Shown: positions 1 through 14,233, counted from the stretch's first letter. The stretch is 64,000 nucleotides of DNA from Lojkania enalia (GCA_010094045.1 ML986602.1:1-64000), one strand, 5' to 3'. Program-made: numbers and translations. The notes: generated from the letters alone by a model not told the origin.

Positions 1-3000
1 TCTAGGTTAACCTTAAGGCCTTTATTTAAGAGGATATAGCTAAGATATTTAGTTCGGGTAATATAGAATTCGCTCTTCTTAATATTAACTTATAATCCTG
101 CTTGACGTAATCTCTTAAGAACTTTCTTAATATAGATAGTGTGTGTCGCCTCGTCTTCTAAGTAGATAAGAATATTATCTAGGTAAGTAATATAGAAGTT
201 ATCCAGGTAGTCGATTAGTACGTCGTTTATATAGTACTGGTAAGTTGCTGGGCTATTATACAATCTAAAAGGTAGAACTTTATACTTATAGGTTCTGTAT
301 CGAGTCTGAAAGGTAGTATATTCCTTAGAACTAGGGTCTATTCTAATCTTATTAAAGGCCGCGTGAATGTCGAACTTAGTAAAGATTGCTGCCTTAGTAG
401 GCCTAGATAAGAGTTTATCTATATATAGTATCAGATATACGTTCTTATAGATAAGAGTATTAAGTTTATAATAATCTACGTAGATATATAGGTCGCTATT
501 AGGTTTGCGGACGTAAAGGATTAGAAATATAAAGGGGTTCCGACTCTACTTAATATACTTATACTATAGATTATCTATAATATACTTCTTAATTACCTCT
601 AGCTCTTTAATATTCTACTTATATAACGGGCTGTAACTATTAGGGAGGGGTTCTATAAGAACAATCTTATAATTATAAGAGTGGTATTCTAATAATTAAT
701 AAGCCGCAGTTTTACTAAATATATCCTAATACTTATAGTATTTAGATAGCAATCAGAGATTTACTAGTACTTTATTTTCAGCCTCATCTTCCAGCTCTGG
801 AGCTTGCTTATCTTTAATTAGCTACTTAATTTCGTATAGAGACGTGGAGAAAAACTTATTCTCTTTCCTCTTTATATTAAAGTAGAAAGTATTAGCTGAG
901 ATAAGAGCGATAATAGGAGAATAGACTTTCTTCGGATTAGATTCGGACTTTATTTTATGCAGGCGTATAGGAGCTTTAAGCTTATTTAAACTATAGGCTA
1001 TAAGAGACTAATATAGTTTTAGTAGTTTTAGTAGACCCTTAATATAATAGATAGTCGGACTGCAGGACTGCTAATACTAGTTCTTTTCTTATAGAGCGTT
1101 ACGTTACTAGATGTCTAGTTCTACTTCCTTATTATATGCTGGCTAAGTTAATTGCATAAGAAGAGGAGGTGAAGAATTATAAGTAGTAGGATACTTAGAG
1201 GGCTATATAATCCGATTCTTATCTGTATCTAGCAGGAGTTAAAAATAATATAACTATTTAATACTAATAATACAATCCTGAGTACCTAGATCTATAATAA
1301 TAAATAGGCAGTTTTGGATAGTTCTCCTATTAATTCGCAGGTGTAAGTAAATGTACTAATTAACTAGGGTTTAGATTCGGTCCTAAAAACCTTTAACAGT
1401 AATTTTAAAGGGTAAGCGCTGTATTAATATATATAGGGCTTAGGAGAGTAATCTAACTACTGTAGAATTAAGGAACAGAAAGCTTTAGGTGCTAGTATTA
1501 ATAAGGGTGTTTAGTTGTATACCAACACCTTTTAAACATAGAACGGTAGGGATTTAGAAGTACTTTCCTCTAAATAAATACGATAAATTAATATTTGATA
1601 AGTCGTATTTACTTAAACCTAGGACAGAGAGTTTTCCTAGACGTCTTTATTTCCCACCTAAGAACCATCTAGGTAGTACTCGTTTATATCTAAGAACTCT
1701 TCTTCTTTAATCTTCTCTTATTTAACTTCTATCTCTTATACTCTAAGGACTGTATATTTATTCGTAAAGTATCCTAGTTTACTATAGTTATAGTAATTAC
1801 TTAGGGTTGTATACCTTTTAGGTACGGGAGTTTTACTAGGTTGTTAGGGAGCGATCGTAGTAGAATAAGGTATTAATACTAGGGTAGATTAGAGTAGTAT
1901 TAGATTGTAGGTTACCTTAGATAAACTCTTGGAAACCTTCTAGTACTAATCCGAATTTGTTTTAGCTGCAATTTATAGGCTGGTAGTTCGTTCTAGGAGG
2001 TTAGAAATACTCCTCCTTTCTATATCGTAGGCTGTTAAGTAGGCGACTATAGTATTAAAGGAGCCTTTCTATATAAGCTTAAAGCTAAGGTTTAATATCC
2101 TTAGACTGGGGAGAATCTTATCCTATAGGTAGAAGAACTACTTAGATTGGGGTACGGATCCCCTAATAGCTGTACTAATAAAGCGAGCTTTAAAAGTTGG
2201 GAACGCTTCTCTCTTATTCATCCTTAGGACCTAAAACGCCTGTCGCACCTCTATCTCTTCATTATCTATAATAAAATACGATTGTAGAAGTAAAATCATT
2301 TCTTTAGTATTCTTGAACTAATATTAGTCCGATTCGGCTAGGTATTTTAGCTCTAGATACCCTTTCGCAGTATTAGAGGTATATTCTTATACTAACGCTA
2401 TATGTGTACGCTCTATCCGATAGTAATCTATATTAATCTTAAGTCGGTCTAGAATCGAGGCTTACTATTATTTAAATATAGGTTTATTACTATCCGTAAG
2501 GCTTTCGATCTTAGGTATACGTTTAGTAAAGTAGGCTTAAGGGGGCTTAAAGGTGGCCGAGAGGTTTTTTACTAGGGGAGTTACAAAAGTTTCTTAGCGT
2601 ATTATTAGTTCTAATTTGGTGGTTTATAGAGGTTAATTAGGACTAATAGTTCTCTGTTATATTAAGTATATAATCTCCTCCTATAAAATTGCAATTTATT
2701 CCTTAAGGGTTAGTTCGCTCTAATTTCCCTCTAAATTAGATAGGTTCTTTATTATAGGTCTTATAGAGAGGGGTCCGCCTGTTATAGGGCCCCTTATAGG
2801 AGGTAATAGTTGTTCTACACGCGTAGATAGAAGCTTACTCTTACTACGACTTACGCGTGTATCGATTCTAGTATAGGAATTAGAAGGTAAATTATAGTTA
2901 GATATCGGTGGTTGCCTCTAATTTTAATAGGTTATTAGTAGTCTCTGAGTTTCTACCTAGGCGCACTCTACGTGGCTTTTCTAAAGGCAATTCTAATCGC

Positions 3001-3490
3001 AGGGGATAGGAAGTTCTAAACCTAAAGGCTTCGGTTAATAGAAAGTCTTTAAGATCCTATCTAGATAACTAAATAATTTAATATAATAGTATATAAGTAT
3101 TATAACCTAAACTAAATCAGGCATATCTTAGACTTAAATATAGTTAAATAAACAATCAATACGATATTATTAAAGAGGCTATTACCAGTAGTATTAAGTT
3201 CTTCTATATAATATAATAGTACAGGTAAGATAATAGGTCTAAATATAGTACGAATCTACTTAGAGGTATATAGGAGTGTATAGAGGTTTAGGGACCTAGG
3301 AATTCTATTAACACCTATAGGCCTTGTATAAAAGGATATAGAAGAACTACCAAGCTACTTATAAGGGAGTATACAACTATATACGGAAGGGAAAAGGGGT
3401 AGAACCGGGGGTAGGATAAGATAAGCAAAAAGCTTTGGGATAAGGTTATATATAAAGCTTTTCGTGGAACGATTTCTTTGCATCGTTATA
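1..3490 (-). mobile_element. Gypsy chromovirus copy A1, 5' part, cut by window edge
   Basis: Minus-strand copy of the same family as the element at 7322-14512. It begins with a 279-bp LTR (3212-3490) and runs left through gag (about 1500-2750) into reverse transcriptase. The YLDD box of the RT is at 174-185, where the second aspartate reads asparagine. The distance from LTR to RT box is about 3.03 kb, the same as in the full copy. Pol beyond the RT, the other LTR and the second target-site copy (CTACT follows 3490) lie outside the window. All frames are interrupted; the copy is dead. It interrupts a Fot1-like fragment to its right. Confidence 0.9.
3212..3490 (-). repeat. 5' LTR of chromovirus copy A1 (279 bp)
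   Basis: Aligns end to end, inverted, with the LTRs at 7322-7600 and 14234-14512, and has the same length. The terminal TGTAACG reads TATAACG here and the CGTTACA end is also mutated, both by transitions. Confidence 0.9.
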
Positions 3491-4192
3491 CTACTTATAA
3501 TTCTCTAATTATATAACTTTTAGCCGACTACATTTTTCTAAGCTAGTAATAACTAGCTTAGATAATATCTTACCTATTATAAAGCCAGCTTTATTAAAAT
3601 TATAGACATCCTTATTATAGATACTATATATAGCTTTCGTACGTGCTATAAGCTTAAACTAAGCCTTAATAATCTTAGAATCTTCGTATAAAGCTCTCTA
3701 ATAATTATATAGTCGATTAAATCGTATTTTAAGGCTATTTATTTATTTAATAAAGTTCTTAGACTATTTTTAATTAACCTATCTAGCGCTATACTTAATA
3801 AGTAGCTTATCTACTATATCTTATATAGTATCTAGAGAGGGTATAAATTCTCGCGAATCTAGGTTAAGTATATATATATTAATAGCCTCCTTTTCTAGTT
3901 TAGTAAGCTTCTTTAAATTTAGCTTACAATTGTATTATATAGTAATTCCATCGTATTATTAATATATTATTCTTTAGAAGACGTTATATATAGAAGTAGC
4001 ACGTCTTTTACTTTAAAGTTACTTATTATTAATAGCTAAAATAGCTAGAGAGATATCTACTTTATTATAGCTAGATTAGGTATTTATAGGTTAAGCTATT
4101 ATTATTAGAAGGTAGGGTATTATATAAAGTTAATAAGGCGGCGCGCTCGCTTACCTAATATACTCGCTTACTACTTATATTATATAATATTT
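3491..4192 (-). mobile_element. Fot1/pogo-like transposon fragment F (N-terminal half)
   Basis: Minus-strand translation shows the Fot1 transposase box IYNFDETGF as VYNFNKAGF (around 3590-3640), with D-to-N and E-to-K changes, followed by the GKI segment. The stretch matches 19866-20500 in the same orientation but is diverged. It is cut at 3490 by chromovirus A1, so its DDE half lies off the left edge. Its outer end abuts element C near 4192. No intact frame. Confidence 0.72.
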
Positions 4193-4319
4193 TAGCATAT
4201 TTTATAAGTAAGTTACCTATCTAAGTAAGTTATCTACTTTATTAGCTATTTCTATATTTAAAGACGTATATTATAATAATACTAGTATATATTACTATAA
4301 TAATTTAATATAGGATAGA

Positions 4320-4524
4320 TAAGAAGGTCTAAAGATATAATAGGATTAGATACAATAAGAATCTATTATTATTAAAGCTAGAGAAAGAGAAGAGAAGATA
4401 TATAGTAGTAAGATACGTGTTATTTACTTACTTTAGTCTAAGCAGGTATAGGGTTGTATAAAAGCAACTACTATTATAGTATCATAAGAACAGGACTAAG
4501 CTATAGGCTGGGACCTTTATAATA
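4320..4524 (-). repeat. 3' LTR of Gypsy element B (205 bp)
   Basis: Matches 16818-17022 end to end with the same length; the differences I saw are mainly transitions. The terminal TG and CA both read TA, as expected after RIP. Confidence 0.88.
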
Positions 4525-7316
4525 TTCCCCTCCTCCTCCTCTTCTTCCTCTAATACTAAGTTATACGGACAAGTAGTTCTTTAGTAAAGTTCCGCCCTGT
4601 ATCCCGTTCGAATTCTCCTAAAGTGATTATATCTTTATAGTTACTCTAGTCGTTCTATAAGAGTATAGTATAACTAGTCTACTTATAAAGGAACTACTAT
4701 TTTAAGCTACCTCTCCTCTTACTAATTACTTATACGTCTTAGATTTTCTTAAGCTTCTATTTATCTTCGTTTCTAACGTTAATTAATACTGGTTAATAGT
4801 TATCCTATATTTAACTTAGTAACGGGTCTTAAGTAATAGGGCGAAGTAGCGTTGTATAGAAGATGTTATAAATTTCTAATAGAGTATCTAGTCGGTATAT
4901 ATTTTATCTAACAGTCTTATTAACTATATATTATTAATAGAGCTTATAGAGCTTCTTTTTCCTTATAGAGTCTATCTTAATATTACGTATATTAAGCTAA
5001 ACTTTATCCTCTAATTAGTATTATAGTATAGAATCCCTTATATAATTGTAAATTTCTTACTACTATTATTATATATAGGCTATTATTACTTACGTAAATT
5101 CGACGCAGTCTTTTAGTTTACTAATAATCTATTTTACTATATAAATAGGGTCTCTAGACTACTCTATTAGCAGCTTCTCTTCTAGTTATATAGACTCTCT
5201 TAAGTTCGGGTAATAGCTATAAGTAAGAAAGAATAGGCTGACTCTTATAGAGGAAGTATCTCTAATACTAACAGTAATCCAAGCTAGTAGTAGCTATAGA
5301 TCCTAGTTATCCTAGTAGTAGTTATAATAGTAGTAGAGAAGCTTTTTAAATAGCTAGTTTATATACTCTATACTTCTATTAGTCTCTAGATAATATACTA
5401 TTAATAGCCTTTACTTAATCTTAAGAATTCGGTAGACGCGTGCCTATACACCTTATATAAACTACTCTCCTCTATTAGAAACTATTACTTATAGGAGCCT
5501 ATAATATAATATAAAATACTCAATAAACTTATTAACTAATATTTAGCTCTTAAGGTCTAAAATAGTAATAAAGAATACTCTTTTACTTAAACAGTCTATA
5601 ATAATAAGGATATAGTTATTACTATATACGGTTCTTAGTAAGTTAATAATATAGTCTATTAAAATTTCTAACTATACCCTCTTAGAGACTAGAAGAGAAT
5701 ATAGTAGGCCTTTTTTTCTAGAATACTAAACTATATTCCTACTATAAAAGTAGTAATTTCGTATAAAGTATTTAATATCTACTACTATTCTAAGCTAAAA
5801 GTAGTACCGTAATATTAACCCGATCGTAATATTCTTACTAGAGTAACTAGCTAAGTAAGAGTTATAAGTCTCTTAGATTAATTTTATACGAAGTAGCTTG
5901 CTCTTAAAAACTTAAACACGTTCTCTCTATATTAATCTATTTCTTAGGACTAAGAGATTAGATAGACTAATTCTAAGGTAATAGAAGATTTCTAGAAATA
6001 TTCTCTCCCCTACTTTAGTAGTACGGAAAAGTATAGTATACGTCTTATCTTTTTCTTAGGTATCTTACTATAAGGTTTCTATTAGTATTTACTACTCTTT
6101 ATACGATGTCTTAATTATAGACTCTCCTTTATCTATAGATTCCTCCCCTAATATAGAGTCTTCTAGGGTAACTATCTCCGTCTAATTATTAGAAGTATCT
6201 TTAATACGCCGGTTTCTAATTTATATAGGAGCTATATAAATCCTATCCTTAAAATTAGACGGTCCGAAGAGTTGGCTAATCCTTTTCTAGATCTATTTAT
6301 TATTAGCTTCTTTTAGAAGACCCTAATCGCGATACGAGAGAGTATTAACTAGAATATTAAACTTACCCGGCTTATATTTAAACTAGAAGTTAAACTGGGT
6401 AAGAAATACCGCTTATCTTATCTAGCGCTTAGAGAGCCTCTATATCTTAGTAAAGTATTTTAGGTTATAATAATCCGTATAAACTGTAAAGTATATAAGT
6501 AGTTTTAAAAACTCTTCCTATTCCTTAAAATATTATATAACTACTAGTAATTCCTTATTATAGATTAGATAGTTATACTCTATAAGAAGTATTCGCTTTA
6601 ATATAAAAGCGATAGGTTGTAGAACTTTTTTATCGTCGTATTATAGAAACGTGCCTCTAGTATACTAGCTAGAAGTATTATACTCTAGAATCGTTTCTCT
6701 TTTAGAGTTATATTAGATTAATACTAGTACTTATACAAAGTATTACTTTAGGTAATTAAAGGTGGTAAGTACCTAATTATCAAGTTAAAACTGTTTCTTC
6801 TCTTATTTCTTTTAGGTAAGAGCTGTTAGTAGAGTAACTACTTTAGAAAATTCCTTAATAAACTAGCGGTAGAAATTTACAAAGTCTAAAAAGCTCTATA
6901 TATTATAAACTAATATAAGCGCTTCTTAGTTTTAGATTACCTTAACTTTTTATAGGTCTATTTAGATACCTTTTTCCGCATCAATAATAAAGCTAAGATA
7001 TTTTATTATACGGACCTTAAATTTATACTTATTAATATTAAGTTAGAGGCTAGCATCTATTAGCTTTTAAAGGATTACTTTAACGTAGCGTTAATAGTCT
7101 TATAAAGAGCCGTCTGTATATATAAGGATATTATTTAAATATACCGAGATAAAGTCGTTTAAATACTCCTAGATTATATAATTAATATACTATTAGAAGG
7201 TATTTAGAGTATTTATAAGACTAAAGGGTATAACTAGCTACTTATATAAACTATAGCGGGTTATAAATACTATCTTCTACTCGTCTCCTTCTTTAATTCG
7301 GATTTTATTAAATATA
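4525..7316 (-). pseudogene. pol remnant of element B: end of RT, RNase H, integrase
   Basis: Reading the minus strand from 7316 downward gives the rest of the reverse transcriptase, with the YLDD box as YLNN at 7130-7141 followed by ILIYTDGS. An RNase-H-like connection region follows (about 6750-6900), then an integrase core near 5540-5640 (pattern ILIIIDCLSKRVFFI). Many stops interrupt it. The N-terminal part of the same RT continues at 14518 and beyond, beyond the inserted A2. Confidence 0.82.
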
Positions 7317-7321
7317 GTAAT
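7317..7321. repeat. Target-site duplication GTAAT, left of A2
   Basis: GTAAT directly before the 5' LTR is repeated at 14513-14517 directly after the 3' LTR, proving a single insertion event of A2 into element B. Confidence 0.93.
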
Positions 7322-7600
7322 TGTAACGATGCAAAGAAATCGTTCCACGAAAAGCTTTATATACAACCTTATCCCAAAGCTTTTCGCTTATCTTATCTTA
7401 CCCCTGGTTCTACCCCTTTTCCCTTCCGTATATAGTTGTACACTCCCTTATAAGTAGCTTAGTAGTTCTTCTATATCCTTTCGTATAAGGCCTATAGGTA
7501 TTAATAGAATTTCTAGGTCCCTAAACCCCCACGTACTTCTATATGCCTCTGAGTGGATTCGTACCGCATTCGGACCTATTATCTTACCTATACCGTTACA
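7322..7600 (+). repeat. 5' LTR of chromovirus A2 (279 bp)
   Basis: Starts TGTAACG and ends CGTTACA, so it has intact TG...CA inverted ends. It is the least mutated of the three copies of this LTR in the window. I see no convincing tRNA primer site just after it. Confidence 0.95.
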
Positions 7601-8299
7601 TTATATAGAAGAACTTAATACTACTAGTAACAGCCTCTTTAATAATATCGCATCGATTATTTATTTAACTATATCTAAGTCCGAGATACACCTAATTTAG
7701 TTTAGGTTGTAATACTTATATACTGTTATATTAAATTATTTAGTTACCTAGATAGGATCTTAAAAACCTCTTATTAACCGAAGCCTTTAGGTTTAGAACT
7801 TCCTATCCCCTACAATTAGGATTGCTTTTAGAAAAGCCGCGTAGAATGCGCTTAGGTAAAAACTCGGAGACTACTAATAACCTATTAGAATTAGAGGCAA
7901 CCGCTAATATCTAACTATAATTTACCTTCTAATTCCTATACTAGAACCGATACACGCGCAAGTTGTAGTAAGAGTAAGCTTCTATTTACGCGTGTAGAAT
8001 AACCGTTACCTCCTATAGGGGGCCCTACGACAGGCGGACCCCTCTCTATAGGGCCTGTAATAAAAAACCTATCTAATTTAGAGGGAAATTAGAGTAAACT
8101 AACCCTTAAGGAATAAATTACAATTTTATAGGAGGAGATCGCATGCTTAATATAATAGAGAACTATCAGTCCCGATCAACCTCTATAAACTACTAAATTA
8201 GAACTAATAATATACTGAGAAACTTTTACAACTCCCCTAGTAAGAAACTTTTTAGCCACCTCTAAGCCCCTTTAAGCCTACCTTACTAAACGCACGCCT

Positions 8300-9200
8300 A
8301 AGATTGAAAGCTTTATAAATAGTAATAAACCTATATTTAAATAATAGCGAGCCTTAATCCTAAACCGACTTGAGATTAATATAGATTATTATTAGATAGA
8401 GCGTATACGTATAGTATTAGTATAGGAATATACCTCTAGTACTACGAAAGGGTATCTAGAGCTAAAATACCTAGCCGAATTAGACTAGTATCAGTTTAAA
8501 AATACTAAAGAAATAATTTCGCTTCTACAATCGTATTTTATTATAGGTAATAAAGAGATAGAGGTGTAACAGGCGTTTTAGGTCCTAAGGATAAATAAGA
8601 GAGAAGTATTCCCAACTTTTAAAGCTCGCTTTATTAGTACAGCTATTAGAGGATCCGTACCCTAATCTGAGTGGTTCTTCTACCTATAAGATAAGATTCT
8701 CCCCAGCCTAAAGATACTAAACCTTAGCTTTAAGCTTATATAGAAAGGCTCCTTTAATACTATAGTCGCCTACTTAACAGCCTACGATATAGAAAGGAGG
8801 AGTATTCCTAACCTTCTAGAATAAACTGCTAGTCTATAGGTTGTAGCTAAAACAAATTTAGATTAGTACTAGAAGGTTTCTGAGAGTTTATCTAAAGTAA
8901 CCTACGATCCGATACCACCCTAATCTACCCTAGTATTAATACCTTATTCTACTATAATCGCTCCCTAATAACCTAGTAAGACTCCCGCATCTAAAAGGTA
9001 TACGACCCTAGGTAATTACTATAACTATAGTAAACTAGGATACTTCGTGAACGAATATACAGTCTTTAAAGTATAAGAGATAGAGGTTAAATAAGAGGAG
9101 ATTAAGGAAGAAGAGTTTCTAGACGCAAATAAGTACTACCTAGATAGTTCTCAGGTGGGAAATAGAGACGCCTAAGAAAACTCTCTATCCTAGGCTTAAG
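8300..9200 (+). pseudogene. gag remnant of chromovirus A2
   Basis: Translation past stops gives a Gag-like segment ending in a zinc knuckle at about 9001-9045. The pattern GNCYNCGKPGHF appears as GNYYNYSKLGYF, with both visible cysteines changed to tyrosine and histidine to tyrosine, all by G-to-A or C-to-T changes. The same region is present inverted in copy A1 (about 1500-2750). Confidence 0.8.
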
Positions 9201-9349
9201 TAAGTACAACTTATTAAACATTAATTTGTTGTATTTATTTAGAGGAAAGTACTTCCGAATCCCTACTATTCTATATTTAAAAGGCGTTAGTATACAACTA
9301 AACACCCTTATTAATACTAGCACCTAAGGCTTCCTGTTCCTCAATTCTA

Positions 9350-12300
9350 CGGTAGCTAGATCACTCTCCTAAGCCCTATATATATCGATATAGTACTTAT
9401 CCTTTAAAATTACTGTTAAAGGTTTTTAGGACTAAATTTAAACCCTAGTTAATTAGTATATCTGCTTACACCTGCGAATTAATAGAAGAACTATCTAAAA
9501 CTACCTATTTATTATTATAGATCTAGGTACTTAGAATTATATTATTAGCATTAAATAGTTACATTATTTTCAACTCCTACTAGATACGGATAAGAATCGG
9601 ATTATATAGCCCTCTAAGTATCCTGCTACTTATAATCCTTCACCTCCTCTTCTTATACAATTAACTCAGCTAACACGTAATAAGAAAGTAGAGCTAGATA
9701 TCCAGCAACGCGACGCTCTATAAGAAAAGGACTAGTATTAGTAGTCCTGCAGTCTAACTATCTATTATATTAAAAGTCTACTAAGACTACTAAAACTATA
9801 TTAGTCTTTTATAGCTTATAGTCTAAACAAGCTCAGAGCTCCTATACACCCGTATAAAATAAAGTCTAAACCCGATCCGAAGAAAGTCCGTTCTCCTATT
9901 ATTACTCTTATCTTAGCTAATACTTTCTACTTTAACATAAAGAGGAAAGAGAACAAGTTTTTCTCTATATCTCTATACGAAATTGAGTAGCTGATTAAAG
10001 ATAAATAAGCCCTAGAGCTGGAAGATGAGGCTGAAAACGAAGTACTAGTAAATCTCTAATTACTATCCGAATACTATAGATATTAGAATATATTTAGTAA
10101 AACTGCGGCTTATTAATTACTAGAATACTACTTTTACGATTATAAGATTGTTCTTATAGAACCCCTCCCTAATAGTTACAGCCCGTTATATAAGCAGAAT
10201 ATTAAAGAGCTGAAAGTAACTAAGAAGTATATTATAGATAATCTATGGTATAGGTATATCGAGTAGAGTCGGAGCCCCTTTATATCTCCCATCCTTTACG
10301 TCTGTAAACCTAATAGCAACCTATATATCTATATAGATTATTATAAACTTAACGCTCTTACCTATAAGAATATATATCTAATACTATATATAGATAAACT
10401 CTTGTTTAGGCCTACTAAGATAGTAATTTTTACTAAGTTTAACATTCGCGCGGCCTTTAATAAGATTAGAATAAACCCTAGTTCTAAAGAATATACTACC
10501 TTTTGGACTTAATATAGAACCTATAAGTATAAAGTTCTACCTTTTAAATTATATAACAGCCCAGCAACTTACCAGCACTATATAAATAATATACTGATTA
10601 ACTACCTAGATAACTTCTATATTACTTACCTAGACGATATTCTTATCTACTCTAAAGACGAGGCGATATATGCTATCTACATTAAGAAAGTTCTTAAGAG
10701 ATTATATTAAGTAGGGTTACAAGTTAATATTAAGAAAAGCGAATTCTATATTACCCGAACTAAATACCTTAGCTATATTCTCTTAAATAAAGGCCTTAAG
10801 GTTGACCTAGAGAAGGTAGAAGTACTATATAACTAGCAGCTACCTACTACTATAACGGGTGTGAAATCCTTCTTAGGTTTTACTAGATTCTATCGATAGT
10901 TTATACCGGAATTCTTGCGTGTTGCAAAGCCAATTATTATACTATAGAGCCCTATAACCCCTTTCGTATAGACTTTAAAATGTGATATTACCTTTAAGAA
11001 ATTAAAGTTAGCCCTATTAAGTATACCTACGCTCTACCACTTTAACCCTATATTAGAAACAAAAATGGAAACTAACGCCTCTAATAGAGTAGTTATAGGA
11101 GTACTATTATAGAAACATCCTAACGGAAAATAGTACTCTATAGCGTTCTATAGTAAGGTTCTATCTAGTTCGGAACTAAACTAGAAGATCTATAATAAGA
11201 AACTATTCGCAATTATTACTGCGTTTAAGTAATAGAGGGTAGAACTTATTTTAGTAGCTACTAGGACTCTAGTATATACCAATTATCGCTTACTCGAATA
11301 TTTCATAACTACGAAGGTACTTAATACTCGTTAAGTTTATTAGATCGAGGAATTAGCTTAGTATTAGTTCCGAATCGAGTATACCTCAGGTAAGAATAAC
11401 GCTAGAACAGATATCCTTAATTATTATAAACAAGATGTAGAAAACTTAAAAGCGGCTTAAACTAATAACTGGTTAAGAGTCCTATTTAAACTATATTAAC
11501 TTCACCCCCGAATTAATGCCGAATTAGCCTAGTCTTATATTACCCAAATAACAACTTAAGCAGCTATACTAAATATTATTAAAGGCTAGGAGTAGATTAT
11601 ATCGCTAGACTCTCTAGAGTTGATTGACGTATTACTATAAGAAAACTAAGCCTCCTTTACGCAGGAACATACACTTCTACCCTACAAGTATTAGATAGAG
11701 AATAGACTACTCCTCTACGACAATTATTTATATATTCTATTAGATTTAAGCCTTTATACGTAACTTATACGAGAGGCTTATAACTAAGTATCCTCCGCAC
11801 ACCTAAATACTACTAAAACCTATCAGTTACTATCCCGGAAGTACTATTAGAAGGGTATAGAGGCTACTTGTAAACGATATATACAGAATTACATTCTATA
11901 CTATAAAGCTTATCTAATATAAACCTGAACCCTAGGTTTTATCTACCTACTTCCTATACTAAATCGACTAATATAGCACCTATATATTAACTTTAAGGAT
12001 TTTCCTATAGATAAGTCCGGATATAATTAGATTATAGTAGTAATCGATCGCCTGTTTAAACAAGTAGTATCTATCCCCTACTATCGTATAATTAACGCAA
12101 GGGGAATAGCTAAATTGTTTATTTAATAGGTATACCGCTTTAGCTATACGCCTGAAACTATTATTTTAGACCGAGGACCTTAGTTTATATCTAGTTTCTA
12201 GTCTAAATTCTGCTGTATCTTAGGCGTAAAGATTAAACTATCTACTACTTATTATAAAGAGACTAACAGATAGATAGAGATTATAAATAAGTATATTAAT

Positions 12301-13140
12301 TAGAGACTGCGCTCTTTCGTATTCTTCTACTAGAACAACTAAAGTTCTCTATTACCTATAATCAACCGAGTATAAGCGACTCTACCCTATACAACTATTA
12401 GAATATCCCCGTATTAGATCCTATATAGATTTAAGCCCCGTTAGAGTTGGGATTAGAAATATTCTATTAATCCTATTACTATAACAGATAAATTAAATTG
12501 TAAGAACGCTTTAGCTCTAGTAACTCGTATATATATAGCCTAGGAAACCGTAAAAGCTAATATTAAGAAGGCTTAGGATCGTATATAATCTATCGTTAAC
12601 CGTTACTAGTAACTAATTGATTAGTAGATTAGTAATATAGTCTACCTAAATACTAAGAACTTTACGGTCTAGAGACTGAGCCGAAAGCTATCTAATTAAT
12701 AGGAGGGCCCTTTTAAAGTACTAGAATAGGTTAGAAACTCGTACTATCTATAGCTACCCCTAGAGTCGAGAATATATAATGTCTTCGCATTAAACCTACT
12801 GTATAAAGACCCCCAAGACCCTCTACTAGGGTAAGAAGCTCCGAAACTACCTGCTATCGCTATTAAAGGGGTAGAAGAGTAGGAGGTTAAGAAAATACTA
12901 GCTAGTAAGCTATATTATAAGACCTTTAAATACCGTGTAAAATGGGTAGGATATAATTTAGACCTAGTCTAGTATAAAGTTTTAAATTTTATAGGTTCGC
13001 CTTATAAGCTAAAAGCTTTTCACGATAAGTATCTAAATCAGCTAGGACCTCTAAAGGCCCTAACTAAATAGATTAAGGTATATAAGGATAGTATAGAGAA
13101 TATAGATTACCTAGTAGACGATAATATATAAGAGTTGAGT
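9350..13140 (+). pseudogene. pol remnant of chromovirus A2 (PR-RT-RH-IN-chromodomain)
   Basis: The RT runs over about 10150-10800 and its YLDDILIYS box is intact at 10627-10650. The RNase H start (METNASNRVVIG pattern) is near 11065. The integrase has its DDE core between about 11980 and 12330 (VVIDRLFKQV, then ILDRGP, then the TNR.IEI segment). The chromodomain covers about 12870-13035 (YRVKWVGY and AFHDKYL patterns). Stops are TAG, TAA or TGA where family members have glutamine, tryptophan or arginine. Not functional. Confidence 0.85.
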
Positions 13141-13269
13141 AGTGGATTTAAAAACTAAAGTACAGGCCTAAAATTACTCCTCTATAGAATCCAGAGGGTC
13201 TAATAGTAGGCTGTTAGATACCTCCCTAGTCCTCTCCTCCTCTACTCTTCTTCCCTTTCTTTCCCTCCG

Positions 13270-13660
13270 GACTCCCCCTAAACCTCCCCTACCTTATCTT
13301 TAGCTGCCCGAGAGCGCCGCGATATCAGCTTAAAGGCTAGATACTAGAGCCTTTAGGGCTGAAACCTAACAGAGCAACTTAGTACCCTAGTAGAATAAAG
13401 CTACCTAGATACTAGCCGTAAGAAGGCTATCTTTCTAACTCTTTACAACCTGGACTATAAGCGCTAGGCTGTAAACGGACTCTAAAACAGCCTCGAAGGC
13501 TACCTTTTTATCCTCCTTATCCCCTACGTATCGGGCCGCTACCTATAGTTTAAGATGGCCCCGGAGGACTAGAAACTCCTCCTTATAATAGGAGGGGATC
13601 TATAAGTACGTTAGTAGTAAGTACCCTACTAGTATTAGATGCGATTTGTACAGGGTTGTA
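13270..13660 (+). pseudogene. Possible accessory reading frame after pol of A2
   Basis: One frame reads as a plausible protein interrupted only by stops that RIP could make from Gln, Trp or Arg codons. Blocks such as RRDISLKARY, RKKAIFLTLYNLDYKR and FKMAPED can be seen. It lies between the chromodomain and the 3' LTR, where simple chromoviruses have little coding sequence. I do not recognise the family. It could also be non-coding element sequence. Confidence 0.35.
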
Positions 13661-14218
13661 CTTTTTATTTTACAAGGTATAATACTCGCATTTTTTTAAT
13701 CTTAGAAACCGAAAGGAAAATATTATACGCCGCCCGCAGGCGAGCGTATATATAGCCCGAAGGTAGATAACTTAGAAGGTTTCTAAAGAGGCTCTAGGAG
13801 GCGGGCGGAGTAGTATATTAATTAATTTTTCTATAAGGCGTTAGCGATACTTTAATAATTAACGGTTCTAGGGATACGTAATAATATATATAGAGTAGAA
13901 GTTATTATTTAGTTAAGGAAGCTCAGTTAATAGCGACCTAGTAATATACTAAGACTAGTAAACGCTCGTTACTATACGCGACGAAATTGCAATATTAATA
14001 AACTGTTACGATGGTAGTTACTAGCCGATATATAGGTTAATTACACTTACCGCGAAAACCTTACTTAATATTATGTTAATAAACGTATCTCTATAAGCAA
14101 CCACGCGTATTAGCCCTTACCAGTAAATACCTCCTCAAAGAAATTTCTTTATACTAGAACCTATCCGTAATAGCCCCGATTCCCTCCTAAACCAGCGTAG
14201 ATAGGGACTATCAACCTA

Positions 14219-14230
14219 CGAGAAGGGGGG
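14219..14230 (+). other. Polypurine tract of A2
   Basis: The purine run GAGAAGGGGGG region lies 3 bases before the 3' LTR at 14234, the standard place for plus-strand priming. Confidence 0.7.
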
Positions 14231-14233
14231 TAG

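Noticed and set aside
9102..9323. 73-codon minus-strand frame in the AT-rich block
   Set aside because: It is antisense to the gag region of the chromovirus; chance opening in TA-rich DNA.
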